A stretch of 8,379 nucleotides of DNA, from the NCBI GenBank assembly GCA_036386655.1, contig DASVVG010000150.1, positions 1 to 8,379 of the forward strand, written 5' to 3'. Positions 1 through 5,758 of the stretch are shown piece after piece (positions within the stretch are counted from its first letter, which is position 1; each line of letters opens with the position of its first letter). The position numbers and the translations under genes were made by a program. A model generated the notes under the pieces. The model was not told the origin of the DNA and made no database searches. It saw only the letters and a list, made by a program, of their open reading frames with translations. Origin of the DNA: JAHWJX01 sp036386655 (GTDB lineage Bacteria; Pseudomonadota; Alphaproteobacteria; Caulobacterales; Caulobacteraceae).

Positions 1-121
1 CCCGGTCCCGCGCGGGCTCCCACGTCCAGATGGCCAGGTCGGCGGCGCCGAGGCCTTCGAGGATCTCGGCGACGTCCCAGTCGGAGCGGCCGCGCTGCTG
101 GGAGACTACGGCGCTGCTCAT
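1..121 (-). CDS. Partial 5' end of a probable PAS-domain signalling protein (possibly PdeA-like GGDEF/EAL)
   Basis: The first 40 codons of a gene start at an ATG (119-121) that overlaps the acetyltransferase stop codon as ATGA; the gene runs off the window at position 1. A GGAG ribosome binding site lies 7 nt upstream, supporting the start. The peptide begins MSSAVVSQQRGRSDWDVAEI and later reads AADLAIWTWEPARDR, which resembles the opening strand of a PAS sensor domain. From memory, the Caulobacter crescentus c-di-GMP phosphodiesterase PdeA (CC3396, PAS-GGDEF-EAL) lies close to its cytochrome oxidase genes, so a PdeA-like protein is the leading guess. No GGDEF or EAL residues are inside the window, so this identity is inference. 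Another PAS-containing kinase or cyclase is equally compatible with what is visible. That a coding region is present is fairly sure; its function is not. Confidence 0.6.
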   Translation of the reverse strand, partial: MSSAVVSQQRGRSDWDVAEILEGLGAADLAIWTWEPARDR

Positions 122-702
122 TCGGACGCTCCGGAGGACACGACGCCGAACAACAGGTGGTCGCGCCATACGCCATTGATCTTCAGGTACTCGCGCGCGC
201 GGCCCTCGGCCTCGAACCCGGCCTTCTCCAGCACCCGGCGCGAGCGGTCGTTCTCGGGCACGCAGGCCGCCTCGACGCGATGCAGGCCGAGCGTCTGGAA
301 GGCGAAGCGGACGGCCGCCTTCACCGCGTCGGTGGTGTAGCCCCGGCCGGCGTACGGCTCGCCCGCCCAGTAGCCGAGGGTTGCGGTCTGGGCGACGCCG
401 CGGCGCACGTTGGAGAGCGACAGCCCGCCGACCAGCGTCTCGTCGTCCATGCGGAACGCCAGGAAGCGGTAGGCCGAGCCGGCGGCACGCTCACGCGCAT
501 AGGCGTCCAGCCGGCGGCGGAAGCCGGAGCGGGTGAGGTCGTCGGGCGGCCAGGTGGGCTCCCACGGCTGCAGGTAGGCGCGCGACCGGCTGCGCAGTTC
601 GGCCCAGGCCTGGTAGTCCGCGCGCCTCGGCGGACGCAGCCGCACGCGCTCGCCTTCAACGGTCCACGCGCCGTCCGGAGCTAGCCATTCCAGCGCGGAC
701 AT
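118..702 (-). CDS. GNAT family N-acetyltransferase, RimJ/RimL type
   Basis: This is a 194-residue acetyltransferase that would move an acetyl group from acetyl-CoA to an amine; the substrate cannot be read from sequence. The start of the fold is the ERVRLRPPRRADYQAW stretch (residues 18-33), typical of the RimJ/RimL group (Acetyltransf_3). The acetyl-CoA pyrophosphate-binding loop is GEPYAGRGYTTDA (114-126), followed by VPENDRSRRVLEKAGF (148-163), the usual Asn-containing motif B and the AGF turn. Length is normal and nothing is missing. Despite the name of the family, members act on ribosomal proteins, antibiotics or small amines, so a ribosomal target should not be assumed. The gene starts 37 nt after the M16 gene and its last bases overlap the next ATG. 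An AGGAG ribosome binding site lies in the short gap, within a predicted hairpin. Confidence 0.9.
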   Translation of the reverse strand: MSALEWLAPDGAWTVEGERVRLRPPRRADYQAWAELRSRSRAYLQPWEPTWPPDDLTRSGFRRRLDAYARERAAGSAYRFLAFRMDDETLVGGLSLSNVRRGVAQTATLGYWAGEPYAGRGYTTDAVKAAVRFAFQTLGLHRVEAACVPENDRSRRVLEKAGFEAEGRAREYLKINGVWRDHLLFGVVSSGASE

Positions 703-711
703 GAGGCGGGC

Positions 712-733
712 GGGCTCCTCGAGCGAGTCGCCC
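712..733 (-). promoter_or_regulatory. Predicted mRNA hairpin covering the acetyltransferase ribosome binding site
   Basis: In the 37-nt gap between the M16 stop and the acetyltransferase ATG, the transcript reads GGGC-GA-CTCG-CT-CGAG-GA-GCCC. The outer GGGC/GCCC and inner CTCG/CGAG arms pair, separated by a symmetric GA/GA internal loop that could form tandem sheared G-A pairs. The GAGGAG ribosome binding site lies in the 3' arm. There is no U-tract, so it is not a standard terminator. A role in holding back translation is inference; short GC-rich stems also arise by chance in this base composition. Confidence 0.3.
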
Positions 734-739
734 TAGTGT

Positions 740-2002
740 TCACGCCCGCAACGCGCGGTCAAACGCGTCAACTGCGCCCATCGCGCGCTTCGGGCCGAGC
801 ACGGCGCCCGCGCTGCGGCCGGGGCTCAGCAGCCGCTCGCCGAGGCGCCGGAGGTCCTCCAGCGTGACCGCGTCGATCGCCTGGGACAGCTCGGCCGAGG
901 TGAACAGGCGGTCGAACAGCAGGGCCTGCCCGGCCGCCTGCTCGGCGCGCGAGAGCGTCGATTCCCGGGCGATGAAGAGCGACCCCTTCAGCAGCGCCTT
1001 GGCGCGGGCGAGCTCGGACTCCGTCGGCGCATCGGCTAGCGCCCGGATCTGTTCGGCGGCGAGCCGGGCCAAGGGCGCGGCGTCGGCCGCGGCCGTCCCG
1101 GCGTAGACGCCCAGCAGGCCGGTGTCCTCGAAGCTTTCGGCGTAGGCGTCGACCGCGTAGGCGAGGCCGCGCTTCTCGCGCGCCTCCTGGAACAGGCGCG
1201 AGGACATGCCGCCGCCCAGCACCTCGGCAAAGAGGCGGAAGGCGAAGTAGTCCGGGTCGCGGACGCCGGGGCCGGGCAGCAGCAGCACGAGATTGGCCTG
1301 TTCGAGCCGGCGGATCTCGTCCACGGCACCGCCGGCGAAGGCGGCGCCGTCCGGCTCGGGTGCGGGCGCGGCCGGCTCTCCCCCGAACCATCGCTCGGCG
1401 AGCCGCAGCGCCTCGTCCTCGTCCACAGCGCCCGCGACGCTGACCACCAGCCGGTCCGGCGCATAGAGGCGCGCGCGCCACTCGGCGACCGCCGCCACGG
1501 TCGCGGCGTTCACCGTCGGCGCCTCGCCCAGAATGGGGCGGCCGAGCGGCTGCCCGGCGAAGGCGCGGCCCTGCGCCAGGTCGAACACGCGGTCGTCCGG
1601 CGCGTCGGCGGCGTCGGCGATCTCCTGCGCGATAACCAGCTTCTCGCGTTCGAGTTCGCTCTCGTCGAGCGCGGGACGGAGGATCAGGTCGGAGGTGATC
1701 TCGCAGGCGAGCGGCAGCCCGCCCTTCAGCGTCCGTACCTGGAAGCTGGTGCGCTCGTATCCGGTGGCGGCGTTGATCGAGCCCCCCGCATCCTCCACCG
1801 CCTCGACCAACCCTTTGGCGTCGCGGGAGCCCGCGCCCTTGAACACCATGTGCTCCAGAAGGTGGCTCCAGCCGGAGCGAGCCGCGTCCTCCCATCGCGC
1901 GCCGCCGCGCGCCACGACGCTCAGCGACAGCGTCTCCAGCTCCGGGACCGGATCGACGGCCACACGTACGCCGTTGGCGAGTCGATGCAGTCGCGCGCTC
2001 AT
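740..2002 (-). CDS. M16 family zinc metallopeptidase (processing-peptidase-like)
   Basis: This 420-residue protein belongs to the M16B group that includes mitochondrial processing peptidase beta and bacterial homologues. The inverted zinc motif HLLEH is at residues 47-51 (ligands His47 and His51, catalytic Glu50). The third ligand is Glu127 in AQEIADAADAPDD, 76 residues downstream as the family expects. GGSINAATGYERTSF (73-87) and the C-terminal-half GGGMSSRLFQEAREKRGLAYAV segment, which carries the conserved substrate-contacting Arg and Tyr, are present. It should therefore be an active peptidase rather than the inactive partner subunit. I see no obvious signal peptide, which suggests a cytoplasmic location. 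The start codon overlaps the surf1 stop as ATGA, with AAGGG upstream, so it is probably translated by coupling. Its substrate is unknown; residence next to oxidase genes does not prove a role in oxidase assembly. Confidence 0.93.
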   Translation of the reverse strand: MSARLHRLANGVRVAVDPVPELETLSLSVVARGGARWEDAARSGWSHLLEHMVFKGAGSRDAKGLVEAVEDAGGSINAATGYERTSFQVRTLKGGLPLACEITSDLILRPALDESELEREKLVIAQEIADAADAPDDRVFDLAQGRAFAGQPLGRPILGEAPTVNAATVAAVAEWRARLYAPDRLVVSVAGAVDEDEALRLAERWFGGEPAAPAPEPDGAAFAGGAVDEIRRLEQANLVLLLPGPGVRDPDYFAFRLFAEVLGGGMSSRLFQEAREKRGLAYAVDAYAESFEDTGLLGVYAGTAAADAAPLARLAAEQIRALADAPTESELARAKALLKGSLFIARESTLSRAEQAAGQALLFDRLFTSAELSQAIDAVTLEDLRRLGERLLSPGRSAGAVLGPKRAMGAVDAFDRALRA

Positions 2003-2742
2003 GGGCGACGGCCCTTCAGCAGCATGGCTGCGTAGACGGCGATCAGCGCGGCGGCCAGCCCGAACCAGGTCAGCGCGTAGCCCAGGTGGCGGTTGCTGAC
2101 GGCGGCGGGCAGCGGCGCGGGCGTGGGGCCGAAGCCCGGCGGCGGCGGGGATTCGAGCATCAGGAAAAGGGGCGCGGGCGCCCGGGCGTTCAGCGCCTTC
2201 GCCATGGCCGCCACGTCGCGCCGGAACCAGGCGTTCTCCGCCGGGCGGTCCTCCGGGGTGACGAAGGTGGGCGGCTCCGGCAGGCGCAGGACGCCGACAA
2301 CGGGGCGGTGCTTCGGGGACGAGCCGCCGGGTGCGGGCATGCGGCCGGTGTCTCCTTCGGCGACGAAGCCGCGGTCGACCAGGATCGAGCCGTAGCTGGT
2401 GTCGTCCACCTCGCAGGCACTGACCGCACGGAAGCCGATCACGCGCTCACGCACCGCGAAGAGCTTCAGGTAGGCCGCCTGGTCGATCCCGGGGCAGTCC
2501 GTGACCACACGGGCGTACTCCACGTCCAGGCCGTCGCGGTGCGCCTTCAGCGCCTCCTCCAGCGCGACGGCGGGCTGCACCTGGGCGTTCTCGATGCGCT
2601 GCAGCAGTGCTCGCTTCCACTGCAGGCGCTGAAGCTGCCAGACGCCGAGGCCGGTCAGCACCACGAGCGCGACCAGGAAGCCGATCGTCAGTCCCGGGCG
2701 GCGGCGCGGGGGCGCCGGCAGCGCCGCGTCAGAAGTCTTCAT
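1999..2742 (-). CDS. surf1: SURF1 family cytochrome oxidase assembly protein
   Basis: Surf1 helps deliver heme a to subunit I of the aa3 oxidase in the inner membrane. The 247-residue protein shows the family's layout: a short basic cytoplasmic tail, a first membrane helix at about 20-36 ending in GVWQLQR (33-39), a long periplasmic domain, and a second helix at about 221-241. The segment before the second helix, NRHLGYALTWFGLA (217-230), is a family signature, and the central YGSILVDRGFV (117-127) matches the conserved mid-domain strand. The periplasmic domain has two cysteines (Cys83, Cys110); no function should be read into them. The gene overlaps DUF983 by 14 nt at its start and the M16 peptidase by 4 nt at its end. 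A GAGG site six bases before the ATG supports this start. Confidence 0.95.
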   Translation of the reverse strand: MKTSDAALPAPPRRRPGLTIGFLVALVVLTGLGVWQLQRLQWKRALLQRIENAQVQPAVALEEALKAHRDGLDVEYARVVTDCPGIDQAAYLKLFAVRERVIGFRAVSACEVDDTSYGSILVDRGFVAEGDTGRMPAPGGSSPKHRPVVGVLRLPEPPTFVTPEDRPAENAWFRRDVAAMAKALNARAPAPLFLMLESPPPPGFGPTPAPLPAAVSNRHLGYALTWFGLAAALIAVYAAMLLKGRRP

Positions 2743-3094
2743 TGCGCGCCTCGGCGGCGCGGTGACGGTACTGCTGGGCGACCATGATCCCCTTGATCGG
2801 CCGGAGCAGCGCCAGGCAGAGCCCGATGGCGAGCGGGAACCACAGCACCAGGTGGACCCAGATCGGCGGCCGGACCGCGACCTCGAAGAACAGGGCCGCG
2901 AAGGCGACCAGCAGGCCCACGATCGACATGGCGAAGAACGCGGGCCCGTCCGCCGCCTCGAAACGGGTCATGTCGAGGCCGCAGGCCTCGCAGCGGTCGT
3001 TCAGGCGCAGGAACCCGGCGTAGAGCGGCCCCTCCCCGCACTTCGGGCAGCGTGCCTGAAGACCGGTCTTCCAGGGGCTGAGGCCGTTGCGCAC
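2729..3094 (-). CDS. DUF983 zinc-ribbon membrane protein
   Basis: This is a 121-residue protein of unknown biochemical function. An N-terminal zinc-ribbon has two knuckles, CPKC (Cys16, Cys19) and CEAC (Cys35, Cys38), followed by two membrane helices at about 54-74 and 79-97 joined by a short turn, and a basic, probably cytoplasmic tail. The EAADGPAFFAMSIVG segment leading into the first helix is typical of DUF983. Family members commonly lie between ctaE and surf1 in alphaproteobacteria, suggesting a role in oxidase biogenesis; this is inference from context. The start is a GTG one base after the ctaE stop with no strong ribosome binding site of its own, so reinitiation by ribosomes finishing ctaE is likely. 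Internal ATGs would remove the zinc ribbon and are unlikely starts. The 3' end overlaps surf1 by 14 nt. Confidence 0.9.
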   Translation of the reverse strand: MRNGLSPWKTGLQARCPKCGEGPLYAGFLRLNDRCEACGLDMTRFEAADGPAFFAMSIVGLLVAFAALFFEVAVRPPIWVHLVLWFPLAIGLCLALLRPIKGIMVAQQYRHRAAEARNEDF

Positions 3095-3095
3095 C

Positions 3096-3977
3096 TCAGC
3101 CGGCGTTGGTCGCGTTCAGCGCCGGCCAGACGTAGACGAACGCGAACAGGAACAGCCAGACCACGTCCACGAAGTGCCAGTACCAGGCGGCCGCCTCGAA
3201 GCCGAAGTGCTTGGTCGGCGTGAACTGCCCCGCCATCACCCGCAGCAGGCAGACGAACAGGAAGATGGTGCCGATGATCACGTGCACGCCGTGGAAGCCG
3301 GTCGCCATGATGAAGGTCGACGGGAACAGCCGCGAGTTCACCGACTCTTCGTTGAAGAACTCGTGGTGGCGGAAGATCTCCGCGTACTCGTAGCCCTGGA
3401 TGGCGGTGAAGCTGAGGCCCAGCAGCACCGTCAGGATCAGGCCGGTGCGTGCGGCAGCGCGGTGGCCGGTCTGCAACGCGTGGTGGGCCCAGGTCACCGT
3501 GGTGCCCGACAGCAGCAGGATCAGGGTGTTGACCAGCGGCAGGTGGAAGGGGTCGAGCGTCTCGATTCCCTGCGGCGGCCACTGAGTCCAGGCGGTGCGG
3601 ACCTCTTCGATCGGCGAGAGCATGCGCTTTTCGGCGAAGAGCGACATGTCGAAGAACATCCAGAACCAGGCGGCGAAGAACATCACCTCCGAGGCGATGA
3701 ACAGGATCATGCCGTAGCGCAGGCCGATCTGGACGACGGGGGTGTGGTCCCCGCGCCGGCTCTCGCGGATCACGTCCATCCACCAGCCGAACATGGCGTA
3801 GGCGACGACCGCGCCGCCGATGGCCATGGGCCACCAGGTGCCCGCGGCGATGCCGAAGATGCCCTTCTTCCAGGCCACGAAGCCGAGCGCGAGCAGCAGC
3901 GCGCCCAGTGAGCCGACCAGCGGCCACGGGCTCGGGTTCACCAGGTGGTAGTCGTGCTTTACGGCGCCGTGGGCCAT
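3096..3977 (-). CDS. ctaE: Cytochrome c oxidase subunit III
   Basis: Subunit III of the aa3-type oxidase is an integral membrane protein that binds subunit I, stabilises it during turnover and supports proton uptake; it carries no metal centre. The 293-residue sequence has the full seven-helix architecture. It opens with HDYHLVNPSPWPLVGSLGAL, as alphaproteobacterial CtaE proteins do. Conserved marks include the buried Glu97 in ILFIASEVMFFAAWFW, GTTVTWAHHAL (158-168), the GYEYAEIF segment (195-202), and the final-helix motif YWHFVDVVWLFLF (266-278). Length is normal and nothing is missing. It lies 52 nt after ctaG, the largest gap in the cluster, where a promoter-like sequence is visible. A GAGGG site ten bases before the ATG supports the start. 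The next gene begins one base after its stop. Confidence 0.97.
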   Translation of the reverse strand: MAHGAVKHDYHLVNPSPWPLVGSLGALLLALGFVAWKKGIFGIAAGTWWPMAIGGAVVAYAMFGWWMDVIRESRRGDHTPVVQIGLRYGMILFIASEVMFFAAWFWMFFDMSLFAEKRMLSPIEEVRTAWTQWPPQGIETLDPFHLPLVNTLILLLSGTTVTWAHHALQTGHRAAARTGLILTVLLGLSFTAIQGYEYAEIFRHHEFFNEESVNSRLFPSTFIMATGFHGVHVIIGTIFLFVCLLRVMAGQFTPTKHFGFEAAAWYWHFVDVVWLFLFAFVYVWPALNATNAG

Positions 3978-4020
3978 GCGGCCGCGTCCCTCTGACTAGC
4001 GTTCGTGACTCTAGGCGCGG

Positions 4021-4049
4021 CTATAGCGCTCAGCCGCGCCCGGGGGCAA
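4021..4049 (-). promoter_or_regulatory. Candidate internal promoter upstream of ctaE
   Basis: On the minus strand TTGCCC (4049-4044) is followed after 17 nt by CTATAG (4026-4021), which lies in the 8-bp palindrome GCTATAGC (4020-4027). This resembles a housekeeping -35/-10 pair; the -10 part is also close to the GCTANAWC element described for Caulobacter, with one mismatch. The predicted transcript would have a leader of roughly 35 nt before the ctaE ATG. It spans the end of ctaG and the 52-nt gap, one of the few AT-containing spots in the cluster. Sequence resemblance only. Confidence 0.3.
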
Positions 4050-4605
4050 CGGCGGAACGCCCCTCCGGCCGCTTCGGCTCCACCGGGAAGAAGGTGTAGC
4101 TGAGTGTGATCTCGTCGATCTTCCGGGCGTCGGGGTCGGTGACCAGCTCCGGATCGACGAAGTAGACGACCGGGAACTCCACGGTCTCCCCCGGCGCGAT
4201 GGTCTGCTCCTGGAAGCAGAAGCACTCGATCTTGCGGAAGTGGGCGCCGGCGGCCTCGGGCACCACGTTGAAGGTCGAGGTCCCGGTGACCGGGCGGTCG
4301 GAGGTGTTGGTGGCCTTGAAGAAGGCCATGGTGGTCTCGCCGATCTTCACCGTCTGGCTGACCTGCTCGGGGCGGAAGTCCCAGGCCATGCCGCGGACGT
4401 TGCCGTCGAACCGGACCTGCACGGTGCGGTCGAGGACGCGCTGCGACGGCCCGTCGGCGCGCTGGGTCGTTCCGTCGAAGCCGGTCACCTGGCAGAAGGC
4501 GCGGTACAGCGGCACGGCGGCGAACGCAGCGCCGGTCATCCCGACCACGACGACGGCGCAGATCAGCGCGGTGCGCGCAGCGGCCTGGCGGTTGCGGTCA
4601 GCCAT
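4030..4605 (-). CDS. ctaG: Cytochrome c oxidase assembly protein CtaG/Cox11 (CuB copper chaperone)
   Basis: CtaG/Cox11 delivers copper to the CuB site of subunit I. The 191-residue protein has a short cytoplasmic tail, one membrane helix at about 12-31, and a periplasmic domain. The paired copper-binding cysteines are Cys128 and Cys130 in the invariant IECFCFQEQ segment, and the third conserved cysteine, Cys38, lies just after the helix in VPLYRAFCQVTGFDGT. RTVQVRFDGNV (60-70) and EFPVVYFVDPEL (143-154) are further family landmarks. It is complete and of normal length. The ATG overlaps the end of the coxF-like gene by 8 nt, and a GGAG site lies eight bases upstream. Position among the structural genes of the oxidase fits its role in loading subunit I as it is made. 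Confidence 0.97.
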   Translation of the reverse strand: MADRNRQAAARTALICAVVVVGMTGAAFAAVPLYRAFCQVTGFDGTTQRADGPSQRVLDRTVQVRFDGNVRGMAWDFRPEQVSQTVKIGETTMAFFKATNTSDRPVTGTSTFNVVPEAAGAHFRKIECFCFQEQTIAPGETVEFPVVYFVDPELVTDPDARKIDEITLSYTFFPVEPKRPEGRSAVAPGRG

Positions 4606-4810
4606 CGGCGCCGCTCCGCGCCGGCGCAGGCGCGCTGGCGCCGGCGGCGGTCGCCTCCCGCACGCCGGCGGTGTTCTGGCCCATGCGGATCATCGTGGTG
4701 GCGAACACGATCACGATGAAGGCGACGAGGCCGAGCGCGATGGCCAGGCTGCGGCGGCGGCGGGCTTTCGCCGCGCCCTCGCCCTCGCCGAACGGGTCCT
4801 TGCGGTTCAC
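4598..4810 (-). CDS. coxF: Small CoxF-like single-helix membrane protein
   Basis: A 70-residue gene fits exactly between ctaB and ctaG, starting at a GTG (4808-4810) that overlaps the ctaB stop as GTGA and ending 8 nt inside ctaG. GGGAG eight bases upstream supports this start. The protein has an acidic/basic N-terminus (MNRKDPFGEGEG), a run of arginines (17-20), one hydrophobic helix at about 22-40, then TTMIRMGQN and an Ala/Pro-rich tail. The RRRRSLAIALGL-to-IRMGQN arrangement matches small proteins annotated CoxF at this place in alphaproteobacterial oxidase operons, where they are thought to assist assembly; their activity is not known. The arginines before the helix predict the N-terminus inside and the tail in the periplasm. 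The Ala-rich tail after about residue 52 seems longer than I recall for the family. Confidence 0.82.
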   Translation of the reverse strand: MNRKDPFGEGEGAAKARRRRSLAIALGLVAFIVIVFATTMIRMGQNTAGVREATAAGASAPAPARSGADG

Positions 4811-5751
4811 GCGAACCGCTCCCAGAGCCGCTCGCCCAACAAGGCCGCGAACAGCAGGAACAGGTAGAGGATGGAATAGGCGAACAGGTTGCGGGCGTGC
4901 CCCGCCTCGGCGGGCGCATCGTAGATGCCCTCCCCTCGTGCGCCGGTGTCTCCGGCGCGGCTGCGGAAAACGCGCCAGGCCAGCACCAGGAAGAGCATGC
5001 CGCCGAGCCCGCTGACCGCCAAGTAGGCGGGGCCGCCGAGGCCCACGAAGGCGGGCGCGACGCCGAGCGGCACGAGCACTAGGCTGTAGCCGAAGATCTG
5101 CAGGCGGGTCGCGGCGGCGCCCTTTACGACCGGCAGCATCGGCACCTTCGCGCGGGCGTAGTCCTCGCTGGCGTAGAGCGACAGCGCCCAGAAGTGCGGC
5201 GGGGTCCACAGGAAGATGATCGCGAATAGCAGCCACGCCTCCAGCGGGGCCGTTCCGGTGGCCGCGGCCCAGCCGATGACCGGCGGGAGCGCCCCGGCCG
5301 CGCCGCCGATGACGATGTTCTGCGGCGTCGAGCGCTTCAGCCAGGCGGTGTAGACGAGCCCGTAGAACACGATGGTGAAGGCGAGCAGGCCCGCCGCCAG
5401 CAGGTTCGTCGCCAGGCTCATCATCAGCACCGAGATGAGGCTGAGCGCCACGCCGAAGCCGTAGGCTTCCGCCGGCGCGATCCGCCCGGCCGCGACCGGG
5501 CGGGCGCGGGTGCGCCGCATCACCGCGTCGATGTCGGCGTCGTAGGCCATGTTGAGCGCGCCCGCGGCGCCGGCGCCCAGCGCGATGCACAGCACGGCCA
5601 CGGCCGCCGACAGCGGGTGCATGGGCGCGCCGGCGCACGCCAGCCCGGTCAGCGCCGTGAACACCACCAGCGACATCACACGGGGCTTCAGAAGCGCGAC
5701 GTAGTCCCGCCAGGTGGCGGGACTACTCGCGGTCAGGACTGCGTCGGCCAT
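4807..5751 (-). CDS. ctaB: Protoheme IX farnesyltransferase (heme O synthase)
   Basis: CtaB adds a farnesyl chain from farnesyl diphosphate to heme B, giving heme O, the precursor that heme A synthase oxidises for the aa3 oxidase. The 314-residue polytopic protein belongs to the UbiA family with about nine membrane helices. The first Mg-diphosphate motif is NMAYDADID (Asn67, Asp71, Asp75), followed by MRRTRARP (78-85). The second conserved region reads WTPPHFWALSLYASEDYARA and VPMLPVVKG. RDYVALLKPRVM (15-26) is the classical N-terminus. A GAGG site overlaps the ctaD stop, which lies 7 nt upstream of the ATG. The last bases overlap the coxF-like GTG start. Unusually, codons 9-17 contain a perfect inverted repeat, including two consecutive AGT serine codons that stand out in this GC-rich gene. 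Heme A synthase is not in the window. Confidence 0.97.
   Translation of the reverse strand: MADAVLTASSPATWRDYVALLKPRVMSLVVFTALTGLACAGAPMHPLSAAVAVLCIALGAGAAGALNMAYDADIDAVMRRTRARPVAAGRIAPAEAYGFGVALSLISVLMMSLATNLLAAGLLAFTIVFYGLVYTAWLKRSTPQNIVIGGAAGALPPVIGWAAATGTAPLEAWLLFAIIFLWTPPHFWALSLYASEDYARAKVPMLPVVKGAAATRLQIFGYSLVLVPLGVAPAFVGLGGPAYLAVSGLGGMLFLVLAWRVFRSRAGDTGARGEGIYDAPAEAGHARNLFAYSILYLFLLFAALLGERLWERFA
5701..5726. repeat. Perfect 12-bp inverted repeat with 2-nt spacer inside ctaB
   Basis: GTAGTCCCGCCA and TGGCGGGACTAC are exact reverse complements separated by GG. On the ctaB transcript the repeat lies at +26 to +51 from the start codon and could form an 11-bp stem closed by an ACCU loop. 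It covers codons 9-17; the 3' arm encodes the conserved Trp-Arg-Asp-Tyr, while the 5' arm encodes the poorly conserved Ser-Ser-Pro-Ala with AGT AGT codons. No U-tract follows, so it is not an intrinsic terminator. Function is unknown. Confidence 0.85.
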
Positions 5752-5758
5752 GCCGGCC

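Noticed and set aside
3087..3911. A 274-codon plus-strand frame opposite ctaE
   Set aside because: Low-complexity antisense shadow of ctaE, which is complete and fully conserved.
4619..4646. 9-bp GC-only inverted repeat with a 10-nt loop at the end of the CoxF-like gene, just upstream of the ctaG ribosome binding site
   Set aside because: The arms are made only of Ala/Pro-type GC codons and are likely chance; the ctaG ribosome binding site itself is not in the stem.
4940..4958. 7-bp inverted repeat with a 5-nt loop inside ctaB
   Set aside because: Short GC-rich arms within coding sequence, expected by chance at this composition.
4598..5638. A 346-codon minus-strand frame that ends with the CoxF-like protein
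   Set aside because: Only the last 70 codons are real; the earlier part is the wrong frame of ctaB. The GTG at 4810 with its ribosome binding site marks the true start.
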